DNA of 64,000 bases from Cercis canadensis (taxonomy: Eukaryota > Streptophyta > Magnoliopsida > Fabales > Fabaceae). Under the pieces are notes generated by a model. The model saw nothing but the letters and a program-made list of their open reading frames with translations, made no database searches and was not told the DNA's origin. Shown piece after piece: positions 10,771-19,398 of the stretch (position 1 is its first letter; every line of letters starts with the position of its first letter). The position numbers and the translations under genes are program-made. The stretch lies in NCBI GenBank assembly GCA_003255065.1, contig QAOA01000567.1, positions 62,001 through 126,000 on the forward strand, given 5' to 3'.

Positions 10771-11390
10771 GGCCAGTCTTTTACTCTGTTAGCTAGACGC
10801 TTGAACTCTCGTAAGTAGTTGCGTAGTGGCCCTGTCTGCTTAATCTATATGAGTGCTTCATCAAAATCTTCAAACTCAACCGGACCAAACTTTGTGATCA
10901 ACTCTCGTTCGAACATCTCCCAAGTCACAACCATTCCCTTAATCATGTAGGTGTGTTGTAACCCCTGCAACCATTGGTTGGCTTCACCCTCCATGTGAAA
11001 GGAAGCCAAGGGAACTCGTTGCTCATCCGGAGTTCCTTGGTATTGGAAAAATTGGCGTACCCGGTGTAGCCATTCGGAGGGATCCGTACCCGCATAGCGG
11101 GGAAAATCCATCTTGATGTACCGGGGTAGTGCGTGGTTGTTGTCTTCTTCCATCTTGTGCCTGGTGACTGTCTTGACTGGTTCTTCCTCCAGTCTCCCTC
11201 CCTGTGGTTGGCCTATGATTTTGGCCAATGCCTCTTTCACCTCCTTAAATTGGTTGTTTACTTCCTTGAACTGGTTGTTAATGGAAACTTCCATCCCTTG
11301 CATTCCCACTTCTATCCCCTAGACCTTGTATGTTAATCCTGCAACCTCTCCTTCCGAACGCTCAAGCCTTTCTTTTTGGGTTGCCGTTTC
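10771..11390 (-). pseudogene. Gypsy gag, N-terminal half, decayed
   Basis: On the minus strand from the PBS it encodes the start of a chromovirus Gag, with the coiled-coil stretch NNQFKEVNNQFKEVKEALA and the Retrotrans_gag-type segment WLHRVRQFFQYQGTPDEQRV. In-frame stops lie at about 11319-11321 and 10845-10847. It continues in sense to the inversion junction at about 10773 (...LANRVKDW), and its continuation (QKALISAFVGGLKDEL...) is found on the other strand at 6663. No good initiator ATG is left at the start. Confidence 0.85.
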
Positions 11391-11402
11391 GCTCTGATAC
11401 CA
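11391..11402 (-). promoter_or_regulatory. Primer-binding site, initiator-Met tRNA (gypsy)
   Basis: The minus strand reads TGGTATCAGAGC, two bases inside the LTR end at 11405. Confidence 0.92.
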
Positions 11403-11404
11403 AA

Positions 11405-11779
11405 TGATGCAACAAGGGAACTGAAACTATTGTTTATTAATATCTAGCACTGAACTGACGTGCTACTTTTATAGGTGCCTTACAAGTACACAAGCTACGG
11501 ACTCTCTACTAAGGCTAATGTTGATAACAGTAAAGGAATAAATAAGATAACTAATGCTGCTATTGATAATAGTAAAAGAAATAATAAGATAACTAAGACT
11601 ACTGTTGATAACAGTAAAAGAAATAATAAGATAACTACTACAGAATATAAATAATGCATATAGCAGTAGAACTAGAGTCCTTGGTGCGTACACCCACGTC
11701 CATGCATATCCATGCTTTTTAAGTGTATCGTGGGTTGGGTTTTTTGATCCTAGTGCTAACCCTTGGGCCCACCGTATCA
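11405..11779 (-). repeat. 5' LTR of gypsy element (375 bp)
   Basis: It runs TGATACGGTGGG to GTTGCATCA on the minus strand. It holds three 42-bp minisatellite units, against four or more in the other two copies. Although it is the 5' LTR it contains the coding tail of the polyprotein, because the LTR start lies upstream of the stop codon. Confidence 0.85.
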
Positions 11780-11934
11780 ATTTCTCCCTCAAACATATCT
11801 TTTTGGGTCCCATATTTCTTTTTCTTTTTTTGTATTTATGGGAGAATTTGGTTATATACTTTTGAGTTTGCCCTTAGGTACACGATAATACGCATTGCTA
11901 TCTTCAAAATGGAACCATGTCAGAGGGAGAGTAT
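11780..11934. other. Short spacer between gypsy 5' LTR and solo LTR
   Basis: About 155 bp of flank with a T-rich tract. No feature recognised. It ends in AGTAT, the left target duplication of the next element. Confidence 0.5.
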
Positions 11935-12212
11935 TGTTGATACCAAAATTATGCAATAAGAAATAAAGGAAATAAAAAAAAAATCAAAAATCATAATAAT
12001 AATAAAATACAAAAAAAAAATATTATTATTAATAACAATAAATTAGAAAAAAAAAAAAGCAAATTTGATATCTCTGCATTTCTGACCTCCTGGGCGGCAA
12101 TCTGTTTTCGGCAAAGTGTCATTCACCAGTCCGGCACCACCCACCCTACAGTGCCCTTGCAGCTTAAAACCAGGAAAGCTCATCAATGAGCCAAGGAACT
12201 TGTGCAAAATTT

Positions 12213-12226
12213 TGGCTATAAAAAGC
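12213..12226 (+). promoter_or_regulatory. TATA box of solo LTR A
   Basis: GGCTATAAAAAGCC, about 280 bp into the LTR. The equivalent GGCTATAAAAGGCC-type box is conserved in copy B (about 50548-50561, minus strand), which marks it as the LTR promoter. Confidence 0.7.
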
Positions 12227-13469
12227 CTCACAAAATAGAGAAAAAGGATAGTCTAATACAGAAGAGAACAGAGAACGAATTGAAACTCTAAAACACACAC
12301 ACAATGAGCAGATACACAGAACAGAGGGATACAGAGGCAGAGAAGAACTTTGAAAATTTGAATAACAGCAACCAAATCCAGGTACCAATACTATCCTTTT
12401 TTATGTTCCTTTCCTTTTTCGTGTGTTAAATTTTCATTTTTTGAACCTACATGCATCACCCATAGCTCAGTCAAACATTCCCGTTCCAAAATCCACCATT
12501 TTTTTTAAGAACTCATAAATTTTTAGGTGCATGCATAAAGTTAGAAAAGAAACAATGGAAGCTAAATTAAAAGGGAGAAACCGAATTGAAAGGAAAAATT
12601 AAGTTAAAAAGAAAATGCCCCTTTTTAGAGAGAGAGGTAATTCTTGAGAGAAATTTGAGGGAGAAGGAAAAATTTCTTACCTTTACCATGGCTTAGAAGG
12701 ATCTCTCTCAACTTGGGTTCCTCTCTTTGCCCTGTTGTCTCTCTCTTTCTTCCCCCCTTGCGAGATCCCCTTTCCTCTCCATCCTTCTCTTCTGTCTTTT
12801 TCTCCCTGTGCGTATCTTCATCCTTTGGGTTGCTGAAGCTTTTGTTTCTTTTTCTATTTGCAATTTCTGTTAATATGTACGTATGGGCTCTTTTTTTTTA
12901 TTTAATTGGGTTGTTGTTATTTTGTCTTTGTTTTGTTTTGGGTTTTGGTTTCTGATTTGTGTTTGGGCTTAAGTTACTTATTTAGGCTGGAATTGAATTT
13001 TCGTGGGCCACATCAGAGAAGTCCATTAGTCTTAGTTTTTATTTTAGCTTAGTCTGATTGGGCTTAGTATGAAGTGGACCAGCCCATCAGTTTTCCTTTT
13101 ATTATTTGCTTAGGCTTAGTACGAAATGGGCCTTTTGTTTCTAATTTTTTGTTGCTATTGGACCAAGCCCATGAATTGGGCTAATAGCCCAACGTTTTTT
13201 TTTCAGCTTTTGTTCTAAATGTTATTTAGATTGGGCCTAGTATTAATGTTAAGTTTTTTTTTTTTTTTTAAATTCTTTTGATGAAGAGCCCATTATTAAT
13301 ATGTAGATTAGTTATTATTTAGTGATTAAGTATAATTACTATTCTTTTATATATATATATAAGTATGCTTTTGATTATTATTTTTTGATTATTATTTTTA
13401 TTCCTATGTGATATTGTTGTCATGATTTTTTTTTCATTTTTACTTTGTAAATGAAATAAAATTAAAGCC

Positions 13470-14600
13470 CGACGACAGATTAAGTTAGGAAAAATTGTGT
13501 TGATGATTTTTTCTAATGTTCCTAAGGTGAGAGATAATTTTTTTAGTTATGCCAGAGGTACTGGTGTGGCCAATAAAATTCTCAATATCACTTTTATCTT
13601 TTTAATCGTTATATTTATAGCATTTATGTGCTACATTATAAATTCATCTCATTACATCTTAACATTATTTTTAATTATGCTAGAAAAAGATTACTGACGA
13701 GGGAATAATTGAAATTAGTTATGATAATGACGAAGTTTCGATATTCCGGAGGTAAAGGGATGTCTCTAGTTTGGCCAGAGGTGCTGGTAGGGCATGAGGT
13801 CAATCCCTGATAAAAATCTTTGTCGGGGCATAATTTTCAAACGAACATTTTCTAAATATAATATTTTAGCTTTAATTATCTTAATGTGAGTTAAAAGGTA
13901 CTGACGAAGGAATAGTTAAAGATAGTTGTAATGACAACGATTCCTTGACACTCCGGAGGTGAGGAGTGTCACTTTAGTCTTTCCAAGTGGATTAGTGGAC
14001 TTAAAGAAATACCTCCAATAAAAATCTTTATCACGAATGGATTATGAAATTTTAATGGAAAGCTTCGATTTTGAAAGACGGAGAAATAAAAAGGTTCAAG
14101 CCTTTTCCCTCCCCGAACCTTCGTCATTTGCTTTAACTCTGTGAACCTTGTTGGATCCACGCAACTGGGTCTCGAATAGAGAATGTTCTATGTAGCGATT
14201 GAGAAGTTCAGGGACCTTAATTTTAGCTTCACTAGTAGCGCCCAGCGTAAAGAGAAAAGCTCTAAATTCATGGGCTGCTGTGCAAGACACTTTTTCCGAC
14301 CAAGGTACTTCCTTTTTCCATTTCTTCAATGCGATGGGAATAATTTATAATGGTCAATTTTGTTGCAGAATTTGAAAACATTTCATAAACACGTATATAT
14401 ATTGTCTTTCATGTATCTAGATATCACTTAGTTAGTGAGATTGTTAAATATTGCTCATGATAGAATAGATTGGGGGAGGATTGTAATGACAATCACAAAC
14501 TCTACCTAATAGTCTTGAAACATCCTTTAGGTTTTTTCCAGAAGTGCTGGTAGAGCCTAACGAAATTTTAATCTATTTTATAATGTTAGAACTAACTTAA
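13470..14600 (+). repeat. Degenerate ~210-bp modules inside solo LTR A
   Basis: Modules beginning near 13470, 13693, 13902 and about 14480 share TGACGAnGGAATA, a TGTAATGACAACGA-like stretch, CTCCGGAGGT and CCAGAGGTGCTGGTA-like blocks in the same order. The second and third are 209 bp apart. The same modules occur inverted in copy B at about 48250-48980. Confidence 0.6.
14040..14375 (-). other. Extra segment in LTR A with a 77-codon minus-strand frame
   Basis: Copies A and B align on both sides (CACGAAT before, AACATTTCATAAA after), but about 340 bp are present only in A. On the minus strand 14329-14096 is open for 77 codons, and its composition looks protein-like (for instance SEKVSCTAAHEFRAFLFTLG and PELLNRYIEHSLFE). 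I do not recognise the family. The plus strand has a splice-acceptor-like TTTTGTTGCAG at the right end. It may be a captured piece of a host gene, or simply a segment lost from B. Confidence 0.4.
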
Positions 14601-14944
14601 TTCATTTAAAAAGATAACTCGAGATTAAATGGGTAACCGTTCTAAGAACGGACGTCGTAGGGTGCTAATACCTTCCTTACACGTAATCAACCCCCGAATC
14701 CAAGCTCTGAACGTAGACCAAATTATTTAGGTGTCCAATCGCATCATTCCATTTGCTAAAAATGGAATAAAACGATTGGTGGCGACTCCATTCTTTTCTT
14801 ACATATTATTGCATATTGTTAACTTTTTATTTCTTTCCGCGTGGGGGATTTCGCCGCTTCGCATCGCGCTCCCGAATGGGACGTTGCGACAAGTATATTA
14901 ATATTTTATTTATTTAAAATAATACATATTATGATATAATATTT

Positions 14945-15360
14945 TCAATGTTGAACCAGGAGGAAGAAAATAACACGAGATTTGGATTTAGCCTCAAAGT
15001 TCAGCTGAAATCCATAGTTTCTCAAGAAATTATAACCCGAACAATCACAATACACACAATGGGATCTTATTATTAAATCATGCATAAAAAATAATAAAAC
15101 TAGAAGACTATACCTTATATATAGCTTGGCAACACAAACAACCACATTCTACAATAATACTTAATAGTTCTAATAGAATTAGGGTTATTAGATTCTCCTA
15201 TATATAAGGAATATTAGTCTTCTAGTTTTATAATTTTTGATGATTTGGTAATAAAACCCTGTTTTTTAATAGTTGTCATTGTTCTTGTTACTATTTTTTG
15301 AGAAACCACAAATTTTGAGGCTGAATTCGAATCTTGGGTTATTTTCCTCTTGAGTAATCA
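14945..15360. mobile_element. Fold-back (long imperfect inverted repeat) element
   Basis: The left arm (about 14955-15130) and right arm (about 15190-15350) are imperfect reverse complements: AACTAGAAGACTATA... pairs with ...TAGTCTTCTAGTTTTAT, and TAGCCTCAAAGTT pairs with AATTTTGAGGCTGA. The loop is about 60 bp. No coding capacity. A clear target duplication was not found, so it may be a decayed MITE or another fold-back transposon. Confidence 0.6.
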
Positions 15361-15626
15361 ATTATATTCTTTTAATACACTTGGGATGTGATATTCTGTT
15401 GGGAAAATTAGCACAATAAAAAAATAAATCACAGAAGAATTTTCGCGATTCAGCAATATGCCTATGTCCTTGGAAGAAGTAATAGAAAAATTCCAATATA
15501 AGACCTTAGAGAACAATTTTCCTCACAAATCAGAATTCAAATTTCCCCCTAATCGCTAAAACACATACAATGAAATTCTCATGCACTCAAGGGAAAACTC
15601 TACAGTTTTTCTTCTCCACAAGCTGT
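15361..15626. other. Intergenic, possible old LTR remnant
   Basis: It begins with TGTTGGGAAAATTAGCAC, which has the look of a copia LTR start, but no partner or internal sequence is seen. No coding frame. Confidence 0.3.
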
Positions 15627-15815
15627 TGTTGAAATAGTTTGTAAATGTGTTTATAAAACCAAGTCCCACATTGGTTAAATTAGAGTATGTAAAAGATTTT
15701 ATAAAGACTAATTAAAGTTATAAAGTAACTTTAAATAAATAGGCACAATCCTATTTGACAAGCTCAAAATAGCCTAACAAGTCAAAGCCCATTAATGATA
15801 TTTGATTGGCACTTG
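15627..15815 (+). repeat. Truncated LTR of the 39153-45006 copia family
   Basis: It starts TGTTGAAATAGTTTGTAAAT and matches, on the opposite strand, the outer ends of the LTRs at about 39590-39787 and 44812-45006, including ACCAAGTCCCACATTGGTTAA. Similarity fades after CACTTGGG at about 15815. Only about the first 190 bp of a ~640-bp LTR remain. Confidence 0.8.
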
Positions 15816-16934
15816 GGCACTTTGTGCTGGGCTTGGCTTGAGAGCCGGGCAAGGCGAAAATTGGCTTGATTTTTGGGCCTATATTTTTCCAGCCCAACCC
15901 AGCCCTAACCTTAGGCTAAACAGGCTGGCCCATCAAACCGGACCTATTTTACCACCTCTAAACTCAATAGAACACCCCCTCCAATGCTTGCTGGCCCCTC
16001 ACTTCCTGGATTCGAGCCCGAGGTTTCCTCCTCTGATCCTTTGTAGCATGAAGTGTTAGCTCCTTTACTTATAGGCAACCAAAAAAACAAAAAAAGTGGC
16101 TATTTGTAACTTAGGATTGCAGGAGGTAATGTTCCCGTCAAAGTAATGATATGATATATCAAAAAGTATTGTGTCACAAAAATTGCCAAGTTTAATTTTG
16201 TGATATAATCTAAGTAGGATAAACAAAAATTTTAAAACCCTTGGCTTGTGGTTACTCGAGAAATGATAAATTAATACTTTTATTAATATGATAATAAATT
16301 AATAAACTTTGTGTATATAATTATACACGAATCCTGATATGGAAAATCTTGATTTAAATTAAAAAAAAAAAAATTAAACTAGTTCAAATAAAATTTACTA
16401 CATTGTTTGGTTCTTGTGTAACCTAACCAATTTCTAAATTTTTGAGTTATATAAAAAAAAAAATTACATTGTACAATTTGTGAGATATTGTGGAAAAGAA
16501 ATTGTATACATATCACTAGTGGTAGTTACTCAGATAATTTTGTTTTCAATAAGGATAGATGTCTTAATAGCACACCTTGAAAATAATATGAGCAATGATA
16601 TTATAGTACATTTAACATAATTAAAATTTAACTCAGTAGGCCAAGACATTTTTTGGTATCACCAACTCACTAATATAAGAGGATGTAAGGATTAACTAGT
16701 GAACATAATGAGCATTTTTCTAAATAATTCTTCCTGATTGCTGAGGTGATATATCTTTTTCTTTTTAGTAACAAATGTAAAGAAAAAAAAAAAACTACAC
16801 TCTAGAGAAAACTACAGCCATTTTATCTACCAACAAAATAAGATAAAGATCTTTGAGGGGTTGTTCATGAACCGACCAATCGTATATATCTAATTGAATT
16901 GTTGATGCTATCGACCAAATAGTTGATAGTAGAG
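15816..16934. other. Intergenic, nothing recognised
   Basis: The stretch at 15810-16080 is relatively GC-rich and open for 85 codons on the plus strand (15802-16059) but has no recognisable protein features. The remainder is AT-rich with A-runs. A GGATTCGAGCCC motif (about 16008) resembles a B-box but has no partner A-box. Confidence 0.4.
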
Positions 16935-16948
16935 CAAAGACAATATAT

Positions 16949-17146
16949 ATATATATATATATATAATATAATATAATATAAATTTTAGAGTGAAGGAAGG
17001 CTACCCAATTCTAAAGCAATGGCACGCTTCAATGAGAAGTATTTATAGATTGCTTACCAAAAAGAAACTGTCAATAGTCAAATTCGAACTTAGGCCTTGC
17101 GAAAAATACTTCGATTCTTACTAACTAAACCAACCCTTGTTGGCAA
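16949..17146 (-). mobile_element. tRNA-derived SINE
   Basis: A ~198-bp insert is flanked by a 14-bp direct duplication CAAAGACAATATAT (16935-16948 and 17147-17160). On the minus strand it has an A-box-like GGTTTAGTTAGTAAG (about 17118-17135), about 35 bp later a B-box-like AAGTTCGAATT (about 17081-17091), and a TA-rich 3' tail. That is the organisation of plant SINEs copied by LINE machinery. It has no coding capacity. The 70-codon minus frame at 17302-17090 is incidental. Confidence 0.72.
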
Positions 17147-17160
17147 CAAAGACAATATAT

Positions 17161-18303
17161 AATAAATCACTAAGTCATTTTTCACATATAAAAAGGAAAA
17201 ATATCGTTTCCTGTAAATAGTTTGTCCTTTTGTAGGTATAACTAATATTTTCCATTTAATTGATGATATTTTCGGCCAAAATTGCTCCTGATGAAAAATC
17301 AAAATTCAAAGCCTTGCCCTTCATCTTCTAACAGTGAAGGGTTCTCTGCCATTACTGTTGCTTTGTCATCGATGGCAACTAGTATTCGCCCAAGGGAGTA
17401 GCAAGCAATCATCCATCATTCGCAGCTGTATCGTGAGATTGATGAGTTTTCATTTATTAGATGGATGTGAATACCATTTTCATTTTGATGGGTTTTCAAA
17501 TTTTGATTCATTAGTCTCAACTGTTCGAAGGAATAGACAAAATTAGTGTGAATTGGACGATCATTCAAGGCTGGCTTAGAATTATTTGCATTTGGAGTAT
17601 GACTTGAACAGTCCAATTAAGTGCTGTAATAATAGAGTGATGCTCCAATTGAAATGTGGATTGAACAGTACCTCCTTTGTCTTTAAAAATTAGAGTGTTT
17701 GACTTCATGAGTTCTATTCTCTTTATGTTTTTCCTTCCCTTTTATCCACTATTATGAATGCCTTTTCTAGTTATTTTTACACCTAAAAGCACTTATCTGA
17801 TTATGGATCTAAACATTTATCATTAGATATAAAAGTAAATTTTGAATCATATATACAAACACAAAATAACTTATTTTACAAGAAGTTTTTATTTACTAGA
17901 GCTTATACAATAAACAATTATTATATAAGAGATTATTTAAGCTGTTTAGGGGCCAAAATTAGCTTTCACGGGTGCTTATTTTCATAATCTTCATTGAAGA
18001 ACTTGTGAAAATATGTTCAAATTGGATTATAGCTGTTTCATAAGCTATGAAAGTAAGACAANTCACATTGGATTATAGCGGTTTCATAAGCTATGAAAGT
18101 AAGACAAAATAAACACTCAAAAGAATGTCTCAAAAGCACTTCTACCAAGAGATAAGCCCAAATAAACTACTAGCAAGCTTATCCAAATGGGACCTTAATG
18201 CATAGGCAGAATAATTGCTTGAACATTTGCTAAGTGCAGTCTGACTTCTGAGACATTCCAAATCCCTTTAAACAATTCCCTAGTCCTCTTAACGGGTTGA
18301 ACT

Positions 18304-18344
<41 letters not shown>

Positions 18345-18946
18345 CATTCTTTCTGTCATTATTCTGATAATATCTATCCTTCAAATTATTAAGCCTAATA
18401 GAAGACCAATTTGGATGAATTTATAATTAATTATTAAGTAGATCTAACATAAAGATGTTTTACCATGTAGTGCCAATAAATGATTTTGAGAGCTCCTGAC
18501 TTATATTTTTGTTTGCTAATTTCAAATGACTATTTTGATTTTCTTTTGAAGATCTTGTATATTTCAAATACTTTAAAGATACAAACTTCAGGTCAACCAG
18601 AGCCATATGAAACTTTAACAACATGGATCCAGAAAGGGATAGAGGGATAGGATCTGCATCCCCTGTCGAGAGTTGTCAGAGGTGTTGAAAAGAGAATAAC
18701 ACCATATATATCCCTACATTTATAGTCTTATTTTTTTTGTTATAAAAGATTTAAGAGGTGGATAAGTTAGTTAGACGCAATATAATATAGGCCTCGTGTA
18801 AGGTCCATGTATTTCGATTTTGGACGTTCATTAAAAAATTCCAAGAAAATAATGCCTTCACCAAACCATACGCATATGGACCTGTTATATTTGTAGTTAT
18901 AATAAATTTTTTATTTCAATTATGGCATAGTTTGATGGAGAATAGT
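17161..18946. other. Intergenic with short frames, a TA microsatellite and an N join
   Basis: A 36-codon frame at 17291-17401 (M..KPCPSSSNSEGFSAITV...) continues past its stop in protein-like sequence to about 17460; I do not recognise it and call no gene. (TA)n lies at about 18307-18342. At 18062 a single N is flanked by a 41-bp direct duplication (18021-18061 and 18067-18107, one mismatch). Sequence at about 18580-18910 resembles 27410-27700, both carrying a short ATG frame (MDPERDRG / MEPERNRA). Confidence 0.5.
18307..18342. repeat. (TA)n microsatellite
   Basis: Uninterrupted alternating AT run of about 36 bp in intergenic DNA. Confidence 0.9.
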
Positions 18947-19398
18947 TGTTAAAGTGATGAAGATCTTGAAACACTTTGAACTGAGATGATCACTGAAGGA
19001 TCCAATCTCTGATGAAGCAGATCAATGATCTTCCAGAGTGTCTTGTGACAGAGGAAAAACCAGAAAACAAAATATAGCAGAAAGAAACTGTAACTGCAGA
19101 AAGCTATGAAGAGAAACTAAAGAGCAAATGAATTCATCATCTGAATTATAATTTATATCTTGAATCTGAGTATTACATTAGCTATCGTATATATAGGGAT
19201 TCTGAAGTTAACTAACTGCTCAGCTTCTCATAGAAGCCATTACATAATTATACAGTTGTGTAACTAACTCTGACAGCTGTGAAACTAACTCTGACTAATA
19301 CTAACTACTTTGACTATACTGCTGATGTGTCACTTCTGACGTGGCATGCAAGCATCCTTGCCTAACCTGCATCATATGCTTCTGATTTCTGTTTAACA
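18947..19398 (-). repeat. 3' LTR of copia 18947-24094
   Basis: TGTTAAAC to TTTAACA on the minus strand. A purine-rich GAGTTTGAGGGCGAA, the polypurine tract, abuts it at 19399-19413. Confidence 0.93.

Larger units (their letters stand above)
6265..11779 (-). mobile_element. Ty3/gypsy chromovirus with internally inverted core
   Basis: The outer parts of the element are on the minus strand: a 3' LTR at 6265-6660 and, at the right, the 5' LTR (11405-11779), PBS and N-terminal gag. The middle (about 6657-10770) is on the plus strand and carries C-terminal gag, protease, RT, RNase H, integrase, chromodomain and the first part of an LTR. Gag is cut in two at the sequence TGGCCTC, which is present at both junctions (about 6655-6661 and 10772-10778, opposite strands). 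About 310 bp around the 3' coding end and LTR are present in both orientations, as expected of an inversion with staggered breaks. No matching target duplication is obvious at 6260-6264 versus 11780-11784. Confidence 0.8.
11935..14891 (+). repeat. Solo LTR A of a long-LTR retrotransposon (2957 bp)
   Basis: It starts TGTTGATACC and ends GTTGCGACA and is flanked by a perfect AGTAT duplication (11930-11934 and 14892-14896). A second copy lies inverted at 47894-50831. Such long LTRs with no internal region point to a gypsy-type family with multi-kilobase LTRs, but the clade cannot be named without pol. Inside are a TATA box (about 12217), C/T-rich tracts, four diverged modules of about 210 bp at 13.47-14.6 kb, and a ~340-bp insertion (14040-14375) absent from copy B. 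Open frames here do not resemble known proteins. Confidence 0.92.

Noticed and set aside
6265-11779. Two separate gypsy elements inserted head to head
   Set aside because: Gag is split precisely at TGGCCTC with the two halves on opposite strands, and each domain is present only once, which fits one inverted element better.
12713-12955. 80-codon hydrophobic frame
   Set aside because: It comes from the C/T-rich tract of solo LTR A. The tract is low complexity and the frame is not kept in LTR B.
15802-16059. 85-codon plus-strand frame in a GC-richer patch
   Set aside because: No family resemblance, no splice or promoter context, and it overlaps the decayed edge of an LTR fragment.
15991-16060. 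SINE or tRNA at the GGATTCGAGCCC motif
   Set aside because: No A-box at the right spacing, no tail and no target duplication.
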